NCBI GenBank assembly: GCA_903824675.1
Contig: CAIJXV010000005.1
Location: 1-64,000 of the forward strand
Source of the DNA: an uncultured bacterium
Lineage (GTDB): Bacteria > Verrucomicrobiota > Kiritimatiellia > CAIKKV01 > CAIJXV01
Reading direction: 5' to 3'
DNA length: 64,000 bases
This document shows positions 8,575 through 17,728 of this stretch, in pieces; within the stretch, counting starts at the first letter, position 1, and every line of letters starts with the position of its first letter. The notes under the pieces were generated by a model, which was not told the DNA's origin, ran no database searches, and saw only the letters and a program-made list of their open reading frames with translations. The position numbers and the translations under genes were made by a program.

Positions 8575-9948
8575 TCATGCCGGCACCACCTCTCTGCCGC
8601 CGTCCAGACCCGCCGCAAGGTCGCCGTCGTTGAGGACAGCCATATTTGCGAGCTTCGCCCGGACCGCCTCGCACGCCCGCTCCTCCACCGTCCCCGCCGC
8701 AAACACAATCCGCTGCACACTCTTGCTCCTGGCATTCGCCCGATGCACCCGCCCCAGCGCCTGCTTCAACTGCACCGCACTGAACCCCGGCGAGATCAAC
8801 GTCAAACGCGGGAACTCCCCCCTCAGATCCTGTAACCCATCCAGCCCTTCACTGGCCGTCGCCAGATTCACCGCCACGATCCGGACCTCATCCGCGCCAA
8901 ATCGGCGCAGGATGTTGGCCCGTTCATCCATGGGCGTCTCGCCCTCGATCACCGGCAGGTCCGGTAAGAGCTTCCGCAACGTCGCCAATGTCGCGCGGAA
9001 GTTCACAAAGATCACCACCGACTGGCCTTCCTCGACGCCATCGGTCGCCATCTCCGCCAGCCCCGGCGCCTTGAGAAGCTCCGCCGCTTGCCTCGCCCTC
9101 AGCGCCACCACCAGTGGGTTCAAAAGTCCGTGTTCGTCCGTTGTGTCCGTGGCATTCAGAACGCCGGCGTAGGCCTCCGCCACCTCATCCCCGAAGTCAT
9201 ACGCCTCCGCTGTCACCAGCGTCGGGGGAAAAGCGTCACCCAGGTCCGCGATCCGGACTCTCGTGCCGCGCGGGGGAATGCCATTTCCACGGAAGATGCC
9301 GTCATGCAGACGCGCAAGACCCTGGCGGGCCCGCGCAATCTGGAGTGCCCGCCGACTGCCATCCCGAGCCGAACCCTTTGGGAATTCAATCCCACCCCAG
9401 AAATTCCGCACGCATCCATGGGTTGAACAGAACCGCCAGAAAGTCTCCCCGTCATCGTGCAATCGCAGCACAAAGCCCAGCGCCCGTAGTTTCAGCGGCG
9501 ACTCCGCCGCCGTCGCCGAAAGGCATATCGTGGGGATTCCATAACGGCGGACCGCCGCAAGCATCTTGGAATTCAGAGAATCCTGCCCAGCACATCGGTG
9601 GACCTCATCGAGTACGAGCAGGGTCCCGACCGGCAGCCGCCAGGATGCCGTCCGAGTTCGTCCGTGCGTTGTCCAAGTCAGAAAAGGCGTCCGCCCCGCT
9701 CGAATCCCCTCGTAGTTCAGAACGAAAACCGGATCAGGCAAACCCCAGTCGCGGCACGCCTTGCGCCAGACCGGGATCAGGTTCTTCGGACACACGATCG
9801 CCGGTCGCAGCCCCAGTTCTTTGCAGACCGCGCACGCCACATGCGTCTTGCCGACGCCCGTGTCGCTCGCATCAAGGCCCACGCAATGCGTGCGTACCGC
9901 TGCGGCCAGCCGCTCAAAGGAAGCAAGTTGATAGGGGAGCAGGTTCAC
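8575..9948 (-). CDS. SNF2-like DEAD/DEAH-box helicase
   Basis: The 457-aa protein starts with NLLPYQLASFERL, the entry motif of SNF2 helicases. Walker A is DTGVGKTHVA (about residue 30) and Walker B is LVLDEVHRC (about 112). The C-terminal RecA domain carries SVVIFVNFRATL, the LATASEGLDGLQ motif V and the ALGRVHRANA motif VI with its arginines. GTG is the start because it overlaps the stop of the HTH gene upstream (GTGA). The size fits the short phage SNF2 proteins that accompany DUF2800 nucleases. Likely a recombination or replication helicase of the element. Confidence 0.85.
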   Translation of the reverse strand: MNLLPYQLASFERLAAAVRTHCVGLDASDTGVGKTHVACAVCKELGLRPAIVCPKNLIPVWRKACRDWGLPDPVFVLNYEGIRAGRTPFLTWTTHGRTRTASWRLPVGTLLVLDEVHRCAGQDSLNSKMLAAVRRYGIPTICLSATAAESPLKLRALGFVLRLHDDGETFWRFCSTHGCVRNFWGGIEFPKGSARDGSRRALQIARARQGLARLHDGIFRGNGIPPRGTRVRIADLGDAFPPTLVTAEAYDFGDEVAEAYAGVLNATDTTDEHGLLNPLVVALRARQAAELLKAPGLAEMATDGVEEGQSVVIFVNFRATLATLRKLLPDLPVIEGETPMDERANILRRFGADEVRIVAVNLATASEGLDGLQDLRGEFPRLTLISPGFSAVQLKQALGRVHRANARSKSVQRIVFAAGTVEERACEAVRAKLANMAVLNDGDLAAGLDGGREVVPA

Positions 9949-10526
9949 GCGACACCGTCCGATTCCGCGATAGCGGAATCGCCGCGCCGTAGTTCGCCTG
10001 GGTGAGCAGGCGTCGAAGGCGGGCCAACAAACCGGCCCGCAGCATGATCGTAATCAAATTCTCGGAAAAGATCGCCGACCGCGTTCTCGTCCCCTTCATC
10101 CACCAGCGCCTTCAATTGCTGAAAGCGCGGATCGCCCGTTCTGTCCGTTTCCGTCCGTTTTTGCCTTCTGCCTACTGCCTTCCGCCTACTCGCCTTCTTG
10201 GCCACCTGGCCCCGCCGCGATTTCTTGCCACTGGAACCGAACTCTCCAGCCGCCAGCGCCACCAGGTCCTCGCGCCGCACTCGGAATGACCCCGGAAAGA
10301 GTTCAACTTTTGCGATAGTTCCGGCTTGAATGATGCGCCACAACGTCGACCTGCTGACGCCCAGGAATTCCGAAGCCGCATTCATCCCCAGGAGAAGGGG
10401 GCCCTTGCCCTGAACCGTGCTCCGCTCTGGTTCAGGGTCACCCCGTAGGACCTTAAGGGCTGATTCCTTCCGTTCTGGCGTAGCCGCCACCACCGCCGCG
10501 AGGAGATCATTCGTGAGATCACTCAT
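9945..10526 (-). CDS. Excisionase-like HTH DNA-binding protein
   Basis: The 193-aa protein has an excisionase/MerR-type winged HTH at about residues 45-90: GMNAASEFLGVSRSTLWRIIQAGTIAKVELFPGSFRVRREDL. A Lys/Arg-rich linker follows, then a 35-residue motif (DPRFQQLKALVDEGDENAVGDLF and on) that recurs in the neighbouring 73-aa protein. The last residues are encoded by a palindromic repeat also found at the end of that neighbour. The gene overlaps its upstream partner by 8 bases and the helicase downstream by 4. It may regulate the operon or assist excision; the integrase lies 20 kb away. Confidence 0.65.
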   Translation of the reverse strand: MSDLTNDLLAAVVAATPERKESALKVLRGDPEPERSTVQGKGPLLLGMNAASEFLGVSRSTLWRIIQAGTIAKVELFPGSFRVRREDLVALAAGEFGSSGKKSRRGQVAKKASRRKAVGRRQKRTETDRTGDPRFQQLKALVDEGDENAVGDLFREFDYDHAAGRFVGPPSTPAHPGELRRGDSAIAESDGVA

Positions 10527-10592
10527 CCCTCACCTCCGATTCCGCGACGGAATCGCCGCGCCGTAGCCCTGCAGAGCGGGCGTAGGCGGGCC
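9959..10592. repeat. Two REP-like palindromic repeats at adjacent gene ends
   Basis: Copy A spans about 9959-10025 and copy B about 10537-10592. Both contain the inverted repeat GATTCCGC / GGAATC, the stretch GCCGCGCCGTAG, a second small hairpin (GCCTG/CAGGC in A, GCCC/GGGC in B), and end in AGGCGGGCC. The hairpin arms differ in sequence but still pair. Each copy sits at the 3' end of a gene and is read in the same frame, giving both proteins a LRRGDS tail. Confidence 0.6.
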
Positions 10593-10740
10593 GGTGAAAA
10601 TCGAAGTGGTACTCCAGCCATAGGTCATGCACCGCCTCCTCGTTTCCTTCTGAGGCCAAGTGCAAGAGTTCGTAGTAGCGAGGGTTGCGCTTCGTCGTTT
10701 TATGTTTTTGAGCTATTTTTTCTTTGTTACTGATTGCCAC
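10519..10740 (-). CDS. Small protein sharing a motif with the HTH gene product
   Basis: A 73-aa protein starting at GTG 10740, with AGGAG 7 bases upstream. A Lys-rich N-terminus leads into NPRYYELLHLASEGNEEAVHD and LWLEYHFDFH, which aligns with DPRFQQLKALVDEGDENAVGD and LFREFDYDH in the next gene. The tail LRRGDSVAESEVRDE comes from the shared palindromic repeat. It has no known family. It looks like the first gene of the replication operon and may be a partner or decoy of the HTH protein. Confidence 0.5.
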   Translation of the reverse strand: MAISNKEKIAQKHKTTKRNPRYYELLHLASEGNEEAVHDLWLEYHFDFHRPAYARSAGLRRGDSVAESEVRDE

Positions 10741-10810
10741 GATGCTTCTCCTGTTTATTCACAGGCGAGACCATCTCGCTGTGTGGCAGGAACGCAGGAT
10801 TTCATCGGGC

Positions 10811-10845
10811 AATAAAAAAGGGGTTGCGATTGCTCGCAACCCCTT
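10811..10845 (-). terminator. Rho-independent terminator
   Basis: A perfect 12-bp stem (10818-10829 with 10834-10845, loop TTGC) is followed on the minus strand by a T-rich run (10811-10817). It ends the transcript of the 857-aa protein gene, whose stop is 25 bases upstream, and insulates the replication operon from it. Confidence 0.85.
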
Positions 10846-10869
10846 GGCAGGCAGACACTTTCAGTGATT

Positions 10870-13443
10870 TCAGGCAGATTTCATCGGAAAGCGTTTCATG
10901 TATTTCTTGGACTCTTCTTCGATACCGGGCTTCGTTTTATGGAAGAATGCCTTGTCAGCGGCGGATGCAGCCAAATAAGCCCCAATCGTAGTGTCACGGT
11001 CGGTGGGGTCCTCGGCCCAGTCACGTTCAACTGGGGAGAGTTCCTCTGGATGGGTTCTTCCTTCGTCGTTTTCGTGACCGCCGCTTTTGGTGAACCGGAT
11101 TGCTGGGCCTGATGCGTCACAGGGCGGAAGGCCGTTCTCGCGCAATTTTATATTGATCTCTGAAACGCGCCGGCTGAGAGTCGGCGTGCTGTTTACGATG
11201 CCGGATTGCCGCAGCGAAGGGAGCGCGTCTTTCTGGCTTCCGTCGGCATTGCGAACGGCGCGCCAAATCGCCTGTTCCTCTACCGTCAAGATGTCGGCAA
11301 TCTTGTTTTGTATCTCGAGGGCCAAGGCCTCAGGAACCAACCGCGCCTCAGCAAGTTCGGTCTGCAAAAACGGAACTCCGCGCACATGACGCTGCACGAT
11401 CTCTACACCCGCTCCTAACTTTACGATGGCGCCGGGCAAAAGACCGGTCGTGTTCTTAATAATCTGCACATCAGCATGTATCGCGTCCAGCTTCGCTGCT
11501 TCGACAGCCGTTCCAGGGGCCTGTTGCCCGTGGGTGCCAGGTGCAGTTTGTGCCGCAACCACAGGCAATGTGGCGCGCCGTTCCTTCCCATACTTCGTAA
11601 AACTTATCGCAAGCGCAGCGGGGTCGCCTTTGACCGCCAGCGTGATTTCCTTGCCAGGACCAAGATCCACACCAGGCTCGGCGCTTATGCCAGGCAATTC
11701 ATCTGCCGGCACCAACCGAATTGATCGGGCCGAACCAATGCCCACATTGGTAATCACAATCTTCCCGTTCTGTCGCACCGGAGTCATCAATGGCCACAGG
11801 GGGAGTCCAAAATGTCTCAACACCTCCGCATCGAGCGCTGCCAGATCATTCACGGGGTCCCTCAGCACCTTGTTCCCATCCCCGACAGACATCGGTACTT
11901 TCCCCTCTATGATAAGCCGTAGCGATACCGGGCATTCCGCATGATTTGCTGGCAACGCCTTGGCGGCATCAACGCACCAGTTAAACTTGTTCAAAAGCAG
12001 GCCGACGTCTCCTACCACGCTCGTCAGTCTCGCATGAACCTGGTCCATTAGATTCGCCACCACCTTCATTCGTAGACCAAGGGTCATGCTGTCAAGTCGC
12101 CCACGCCATTGCTGCACAGAGATTTCGTCGGTATCGGCATCCACATCCCAACCATCCTTCTCTCGTTCCCCCGCCCAGGCCAGAAATGCCCCCTCCACCT
12201 GCGCCCGCGTTTCGGCGGGTACAAAATGCAGTTTCGCGCACACGATGGCCGCGGTAATCGCCCCGAGACGTGACAACCTTGCGTCAAGTCGGCACACATC
12301 CAGCAGTTTAGCAGCCATCAGCGGATTTCCGGTAGCCATGTCGTCCAGCAGACTCTTGACATGCACGCTCACCACATCAGTCAAAAGCAGTTGGTCAATA
12401 GCCAATAGATGCGGTCCCCATTCGGTTTTGGGTTCGTTCAAGTTCAACCCTGCAAAGAACTCCTCCCTGCTCGCGGGCTTGTTCAGTACCTTCCGGAATG
12501 ACGCGAGGTCAACCGTCTCTGGAAATAGATCCGGTTTCGTATGCAAAAACTCCAGTGAATCCTGGTTTTCCTGGTAGTAATTTTCATCAAGTATGGAGTC
12601 CCTGGTCACATTGACTATCCGATAAAATGCTTCCGCCTGTTTATCTGGTTTCGTTGTTCCAACCCGGAGAATGAGTTTTGGAAACCGTAATCGCAGGGCG
12701 CCGGAAAGCCCTCTGATGAAGAAACGCACCCGTACAGGCACTGAAAGGTCACTGGATTTTACTTCGATGTCCGAGTCAAAGGACTCGATTTTCACCTGTT
12801 TATCGGCCCAGACCTCTTTCATTCGTGGGGCATCGGGATCGATGTGTTCCCGGCTCTGGAAGAGCGCATGATCAATACTGCGGTACTCCTTGCCGGAAGG
12901 GTCCGTAAATCGCACCATAAAGAGACGGCTTACAAAACGGCTGAAGCATAAATTACGCAATTTCGCTAAGTCGAATTGTTGCTTGGTGACGGCGTTTGGC
13001 GGGATTCCTAAATAAACATTATTGAACTTCTCCAGTTTTTCTTCCGAGATCCTCCGTCCGCCGCCCGTGGTGATGAACCACAGCAACCCGTCTCTGCCTC
13101 GATAGTACCGTATGGACGCGGTTTCCACGACTACATCCTTCCAGGAGTACCACAGCGGCGTTCGTTCCTCGTAATTGTAAGTGCGCACCGTGAGTTGATC
13201 CTGAAGCCCGAGCACAGCGGAACATCCACCTTCCTCTGAGGAGGAACTGCGGGAAAATACACCAAACCGAGTGGTAGGGGAAAGCCATGCCGCCCCTAAG
13301 CATGCATCCAACTTGGCAAAATCAAACGGCACTGTCGTCTGATAGGACTGAATCGTGATCTCACGCTGGTCGAGGATTCCCTCGGCGCGTGGCGCTATCT
13401 CCACCGATTCAATATGGTCTTTCGGTTCGTATCGGATGGCCAT
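10870..13443 (-). CDS. Unrecognised 857-aa protein with C-terminal HTH-like segment
   Basis: TAGGAG lies 6 bases before the ATG, and a strong terminator follows the stop, so this is a monocistronic gene. I recognise no family. There is no signal peptide or membrane segment. The first 250 residues look beta-rich (FGVFSRSSSSEEGGC, TPLWYSWKDVVVETASIRYYRG). A middle part after about residue 550 is Ala/Val-rich. Near residues 720-800, LTVEEQAIWRAVRN and PTLSRRVSEINIKLRENGLPP have the look of a winged helix. The gene separates the replication module from restriction genes, which suggests cargo, perhaps defence, but that is position only. Confidence 0.6.
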   Translation of the reverse strand: MAIRYEPKDHIESVEIAPRAEGILDQREITIQSYQTTVPFDFAKLDACLGAAWLSPTTRFGVFSRSSSSEEGGCSAVLGLQDQLTVRTYNYEERTPLWYSWKDVVVETASIRYYRGRDGLLWFITTGGGRRISEEKLEKFNNVYLGIPPNAVTKQQFDLAKLRNLCFSRFVSRLFMVRFTDPSGKEYRSIDHALFQSREHIDPDAPRMKEVWADKQVKIESFDSDIEVKSSDLSVPVRVRFFIRGLSGALRLRFPKLILRVGTTKPDKQAEAFYRIVNVTRDSILDENYYQENQDSLEFLHTKPDLFPETVDLASFRKVLNKPASREEFFAGLNLNEPKTEWGPHLLAIDQLLLTDVVSVHVKSLLDDMATGNPLMAAKLLDVCRLDARLSRLGAITAAIVCAKLHFVPAETRAQVEGAFLAWAGEREKDGWDVDADTDEISVQQWRGRLDSMTLGLRMKVVANLMDQVHARLTSVVGDVGLLLNKFNWCVDAAKALPANHAECPVSLRLIIEGKVPMSVGDGNKVLRDPVNDLAALDAEVLRHFGLPLWPLMTPVRQNGKIVITNVGIGSARSIRLVPADELPGISAEPGVDLGPGKEITLAVKGDPAALAISFTKYGKERRATLPVVAAQTAPGTHGQQAPGTAVEAAKLDAIHADVQIIKNTTGLLPGAIVKLGAGVEIVQRHVRGVPFLQTELAEARLVPEALALEIQNKIADILTVEEQAIWRAVRNADGSQKDALPSLRQSGIVNSTPTLSRRVSEINIKLRENGLPPCDASGPAIRFTKSGGHENDEGRTHPEELSPVERDWAEDPTDRDTTIGAYLAASAADKAFFHKTKPGIEEESKKYMKRFPMKSA

Positions 13444-13863
13444 TTCTTGCTCCTATTTACCCTCAACTCCGCATCTACTTCTGGCATTCTATCGCTGGCA
13501 AACGAAAGCCCCGGAGGCGTCAAAAGCGTACCGGGGCAGCAAAAGGCTCACTCGTGATAACTCGGGGACGCTAACAGAATACGATTTAAAAGGAAAGCAC
13601 CGCTTTCCCATATTCCAGCCAGCACATCTGTTTTCAATTTCCTCCGAGGTGGGGTGGGCGTCCCTGCCCTGAGCCTGCTTGCAGTGAGCGTGTCGAACCC
13701 GTCGAAGGTCCTTCCGCGCCGTATTCTCCGCTTAGCGACCTTGGTGTTCAAAAGTAGATAATAACGGAAACGGATTGAAAAGCGCTTCCTATAGGAGTAA
13801 CTTCTTCCCTATTCGTGCTGCCCGGCCCCCGGGTGCCGTAAAAGGCGTGAAACCGGAAGGAAT
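13444..13863. other. Intergenic region between divergent genes
   Basis: This 420-bp gap holds the upstream regions of a minus-strand and a plus-strand gene. Around 13665-13710 is a stretch containing CCTGAGCCTGCTTGCAG and TGTCGAACCCGTCGAAGG, a type of dispersed intergenic sequence found in many bacterial genomes. I see no convincing promoter match, and the short minus-strand frame across it (13548-13751) reads through this repeat and is not supported. Confidence 0.4.
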
Positions 13864-14100
13864 ATGCCAACACTCGACTGGATCGAAAAGAAAGCGGTTC
13901 TGAACCACCACAACGAGGTGCCTTTCCACTTCTTGCAGGATGTGCCCGACCTTTCCGTAGGCGACTCAGGGTCCGGCAACCTTCGCGTCGAGGCCGATAA
14001 CCTCCTCGGGCTCAAAGCCCTCCTCCCGTATTACTCGCGCCTGGTCAAGTGCATGTGCCAAATACCGGCAGTCGAGCATCAAGAGACTGACGAACTGTAA
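13864..14100 (+). pseudogene. N-terminal remnant of type III methyltransferase Mod
   Basis: The first 63 residues (MPTLDWIEKKAVLNHHNEVP, then SGNLRVEADNLLGLKALLPYYSRLVKC) match the N-terminus of type III restriction-modification Mod proteins. In intact relatives this stretch is followed directly by the catalytic DPPY motif. Here homology stops after VKC, and 15 unrelated residues lead to a stop codon. The fragment lacks the whole methyltransferase fold and the target recognition domain. Together with the Res remnant 2.4 kb downstream it marks a locus whose interior was replaced. Confidence 0.8.
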
Positions 14101-14154
14101 TAAACTTGAGTATGGTGTCCCTGGAATCCTCCAGAGCGAAGGGAACCGCGAAGA

Positions 14155-15354
14155 ATGCAAAACAAGTCACTGAATCGAAACCTGCACGCCGCGAGGGCGG
14201 CCAAGCAGGACGAGTTCTACACCCAGTACGTCGACATCCAGAAAGAGGTCGAGGCTTACCTGGAGTTCGACCGCGACACCTTCCGCGGCAAGGTCGTCTA
14301 TTGCAACTGCGACGACCCCTTCGAGAGCAACTTCTTCAAGTACTTCGCCGCCAACTTCAACAAGCTCGGCCTCAACAAACTCGTCACCACCAGCTACGAC
14401 GGCTCCCCCATCGCCGGCCAACTCACGTTATTCCCGGAATATAACGAGGGGAATGGCAAGCGCAAGAAGCCCAAAGCGCTCGCCGTCACCCTCGACCGTG
14501 TCAAAGACGAGGACGGAGACGGCGCTGCGAACGTGACCGACGTCGAGCTTTTCCTCAAACGGAACAAGGCCGCCAGGATACCGCTGAAAGGAGACGACAA
14601 ATACCCCGGGGGCGATTTCCGCAGCACCGAGTGCATCGCACTCCTGAAACAGGCGGACATTGTCGTCACCAACCCGCCCTTCTCCCTCTTCCGCGAATAC
14701 GTGGCCCAACTTATGGGGCACGGAAAGAAGTTCATCATCATCGGCCCCAAGAACGCTATCACCTACAAGGAGATATTTTCGCTTATCAAGGACACAAAAC
14801 TATGGCTCGGGACAGGATTCTCCAATGGTAACGCGTACTTCAGTATTCCTGCCGGGAGTAGTCGGGAGTTTGCGGACGGCGTCTATGACGAGAGCACGGG
14901 ACTCGTCAAGTTTCGCAATGTGGGCTGGTTCACAAACCTCGACCACGGACGCCGCCACCAGGAGCTGCCCCTCATGACCATGTCAGACAACTTGAAGTTC
15001 AGCAAGCACAAGGAGATCAAGGGCAAGGCGGCCTACGACCGGTACGACAATTACGACGCCATCGAGGTGCCCTTCACTGACGCGATCCCAAGCGACTACG
15101 TAGGTGCCATGGGCGTCCCGATCACTTTCCTTGATAGGTACAACCCCGACCAGTTTGAGATTTTGGGAATTACCGACCGTGACAATAACTCCGGCGTCAA
15201 AACTAAGGAATACACCGAGGCAGACGTACCGAATTGTGGCGATCTTAATCGCCGAGGAGTTGTCCGAGTTGGCAACGAGTATAAGCCAATTTACGCTCGC
15301 CTCATCATCCGCCACCGCCGCGTTGACCGGCGCGCAAGAGGGACGATAAAGTGA
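14155..15354 (+). CDS. EcoRI-type adenine-specific DNA methyltransferase
   Basis: The 399-aa protein matches the EcoRI-family adenine methyltransferase layout: an N-terminal [19 protein letters not shown] and [13 protein letters not shown], the SAM-side motif [20 protein letters not shown] (about residues 40-60), and the catalytic motif [14 protein letters not shown] (about 170-185). It methylates adenine in a sequence-specific site. The stop codon overlaps the GTG start of the DUF262-HNH gene (GTGA), so the two are translated as a pair. The protein has its own complete fold and is not part of the broken type III system that surrounds it. Confidence 0.9.
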   Translation: MQNKSLNRNLHAARAAKQDEFYTQYVDIQKEVEAYLEFDRDTFRGKVVYCNCDDPFESNFFKYFAANFNKLGLNKLVTTSYDGSPIAGQLTLFPEYNEGNGKRKKPKALAVTLDRVKDEDGDGAANVTDVELFLKRNKAARIPLKGDDKYPGGDFRSTECIALLKQADIVVTNPPFSLFREYVAQLMGHGKKFIIIGPKNAITYKEIFSLIKDTKLWLGTGFSNGNAYFSIPAGSSREFADGVYDESTGLVKFRNVGWFTNLDHGRRHQELPLMTMSDNLKFSKHKEIKGKAAYDRYDNYDAIEVPFTDAIPSDYVGAMGVPITFLDRYNPDQFEILGITDRDNNSGVKTKEYTEADVPNCGDLNRRGVVRVGNEYKPIYARLIIRHRRVDRRARGTIK

Positions 15355-16517
15355 ATACCAAGCTGAGAACCGACATCACCGTCGCCGACATATGCGCCGG
15401 GTTTGTGTACAACCAGTTGGAGGGCAAAGGGCTGTTCGGGTTGGGAGGGAAGCTAACCATCCAGCCGGAGTACCAACGCAACTACATCTATGCGGATGGT
15501 GGCGGGAAGAAAGAGCAAGCGGTTATCGAATCGCTCCTAAAGGGGTATCCGCTGGGACTGATCTATTTCAACAAAGTTGCGAAGGACAAGTTCGAGGTGC
15601 TGGACGGCCAGCAACGTATCACCAGTATCGGACGGTTCGTTACGAACAAGTTCGCGATCATGGATAACGCCAATCCGAAGAACTTCGACAGCCTGCCCGC
15701 CGACCAGCGGACCAAGATTCTCCGCTCGGGATTGCTGATTTACGAGTGCGAGGGGACCGAGACCGAGATCAAGCAGTGGTTCGAGACGATCAACATCGCG
15801 GGGGTGCCGCTCAATCCCCAAGAGCTCTTGAATGCCATTTACTCGGGGCCGTTCGTGACGTTGGCGAAGGCCGAGTTTAGCAACAGCCAGAACGCGAACA
15901 TCCAGAAATGGAGCGCGTACGTCAGGGGCAGCGCCAACCGGCAGGAGTTCTTGGAGCGGGCGCTGGACTGGGTGAGCAAGGGCGATAACGGCGGCTACAT
16001 GAGCGCTCATCGCAATGACAACAACATCAATGAGCTCAAGACCTACTTCAACAGCGTGATCGACTGGGTTTCGACCGTCTTCATTGACGTTCACAAGGAA
16101 ATGCAGGGATTGGAGTGGGGCAGACTTTACGAGGAGTATCACGGCAAGTCCTACGATCCGAAGAAGATGTCCATCGATGTGAATGGGCTCGCCGCCGATT
16201 CGTATGTGACGAATCGAAAAGGGATCTTCGAGTATCTCTTAGGCGGGTCGGTAGACAAAAAGTTGTTGGCGGTTCGGGTGTTCGATGAAAAGGTAAAGCG
16301 CGTCGCCTACGCTAAGCAGAAGCAAGCAGCCGAGGACAAGGGCAAGTCCAACTGTCCGCTCTGCGCGACAGGGACCAACGCGAACAAGAGCAGAATCTAT
16401 AAGTTCGAGGAAATGGACGCCGACCACGTTTCCGCGTGGAGCAAAGGCGGCGACAGTTCGGCCAAGAACTGCCAGATGCTCTGCATTACCCACAATCGGG
16501 CCAAAGGTAATCGATAG
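15351..16517 (+). CDS. DUF262 (GmrSD/ParB-like) and HNH endonuclease
   Basis: The 388-aa protein starts at a GTG that overlaps the methyltransferase stop. The N-terminal DUF262 domain shows [11 protein letters not shown] (about residues 38-48) and [17 protein letters not shown] (about 79-95), the DGQQR nucleotide-binding signature. The C-terminal 70 residues form an HNH nuclease: two Cys in CPLCATGT, then [19 protein letters not shown], then [14 protein letters not shown] with a final Cys and His. Such proteins cut DNA, often in an NTP- or modification-dependent way. Paired with an EcoRI-type methyltransferase it probably forms a complete restriction-modification unit. Confidence 0.88.
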   Translation: MNTKLRTDITVADICAGFVYNQLEGKGLFGLGGKLTIQPEYQRNYIYADGGGKKEQAVIESLLKGYPLGLIYFNKVAKDKFEVLDGQQRITSIGRFVTNKFAIMDNANPKNFDSLPADQRTKILRSGLLIYECEGTETEIKQWFETINIAGVPLNPQELLNAIYSGPFVTLAKAEFSNSQNANIQKWSAYVRGSANRQEFLERALDWVSKGDNGGYMSAHRNDNNINELKTYFNSVIDWVSTVFIDVHKEMQGLEWGRLYEEYHGKSYDPKKMSIDVNGLAADSYVTNRKGIFEYLLGGSVDKKLLAVRVFDEKVKRVAYAKQKQAAEDKGKSNCPLCATGTNANKSRIYKFEEMDADHVSAWSKGGDSSAKNCQMLCITHNRAKGNR

Positions 16518-16807
16518 TGTACTGGGTCCGCAATCTGGAACGACAGGAAGAGTTCTCGTTCTGGCTCCAGACCGCCAGCGATAAATTCTACCCCGATTTC
16601 GTTTGCAAACTCACCGGGGATCGTTTCCTCGTTGTGGAATACAAGGGGGCCGACCGATGGAGCAACGACGATTCCAAGGAGAAACGTCGCCTGGGCGAAC
16701 TCTGGGCACTGAAGAGCGCCGGCCGCTGCCTCTTCATCATGCCCAAAGGCAAGGACTTCGACGCCATCCGCGCCTTGCTGACCCACTCATCCAGGGGAAT
16801 TAAATGA
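16517..16807 (+). pseudogene. C-terminal remnant of type III restriction subunit Res
   Basis: The 96-residue frame matches the end of type III Res proteins: YWVRNLERQEEFSFWLQTASDKFYPDF, then VVEYKGADRWSNDDSKEKRRLGELW, then CLFIMPKGKDF. It retains the PD-(D/E)XK nuclease residues (PDF...VEYKG) but the entire helicase part of about 800 residues is missing. The first codon, GTG, overlaps the stop of the DUF262-HNH gene, so it may still be translated. It is best read as the downstream scar of the replacement event, though a nuclease fragment with function cannot be excluded. Confidence 0.8.
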
Positions 16808-16827
16808 TGGAAGAACAGGATTAACCT

Positions 16828-17598
16828 ATGCCGAAATTCATCGGATTAGCAGGCGATTTTCAGAAAGAGAAGGCGTTCAACCGCCGGTTGAACGCCATGA
16901 TGGCCTTTTTCATCCTCTTCGCGGTCACCACCTTTGTTCTGGGCTGGGTCTCCGGATTCATCTGGGGACGGCGCAGCTTGTGGAGTTACCTCTTGGCATT
17001 CATCGCCTTCGCCGTGGCCGTGCCGGCCTACAAATTGTTTGAGAAACTTTTCGACAAGCAAATCCGTACCGCCCGGTTGGAGGAGGTCGGCGCGGATGGG
17101 GAGCGCGAGTTCCTGAAGTTCTTGAAAGACCTGCCCGACACCTACACTGTCATCAGCGACCTCGACTTTGCTGACAGTTACGGCAACATCGACCATCTAA
17201 TCATCGGCCCGACCGGAGTATTTGCCATTGATGTGAAGAGTTGGCGCGGCACAGTCACGTCAGATGGAAAAGGCGAACTCCTTCTCAACGCGAACCCAAC
17301 AGACAAGCCACAAGTAAAATACTTTACCCGTCGCGTAATGGACCTAAGGTCTCGCCTGAATGCCTTGACCAAACTCGAACCATTCGTCCAATGTCTTTTT
17401 GTCTTCACCCACACCCATATCAAAGCCAAATGGGGTACAACCGGCCATGTCCATTGCATCAGCGGCGAGCAAATTGACGAATACATCACCGGTTTCCGTG
17501 GCGCAAAACCCATTCCCCCCGCCGACATCCCCCGTCTCATCGCCGGGGCCAAAGCCCTCAAGGATTCCATCGCCGTCAAAGAAAACCCCAAGTCATGA
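16828..17598 (+). CDS. Membrane-anchored NERD-domain nuclease-like protein
   Basis: The 256-aa protein has two hydrophobic helices (about residues 22-45 and 52-72) followed by a NERD domain at about 90-215. Its core is VISDLDFADSYGNIDHLIIGPTGVFAIDVKSWRG, in which the Asp of NIDH, the Asp of IDVK and the Lys form a PD-(D/E)XK-like site. NERD proteins are predicted nucleases often found near restriction and other defence genes. It lies 21 bases after the Res remnant on the same strand. Whether it acts in defence or nucleic-acid turnover is unknown. Confidence 0.8.
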   Translation: MPKFIGLAGDFQKEKAFNRRLNAMMAFFILFAVTTFVLGWVSGFIWGRRSLWSYLLAFIAFAVAVPAYKLFEKLFDKQIRTARLEEVGADGEREFLKFLKDLPDTYTVISDLDFADSYGNIDHLIIGPTGVFAIDVKSWRGTVTSDGKGELLLNANPTDKPQVKYFTRRVMDLRSRLNALTKLEPFVQCLFVFTHTHIKAKWGTTGHVHCISGEQIDEYITGFRGAKPIPPADIPRLIAGAKALKDSIAVKENPKS

Positions 17599-17728
17599 TA
17601 TGTGTTAAGCCAACTCATGTGATTGAACACAATCGATTAGCGTGCGTCGGCACTGAAATGGCTTCGGTCTTCGGACCAGACCCCGCCACTATGACGACCT
17701 TCGAAAGCCTTGAAATGAGGTGGAAACT

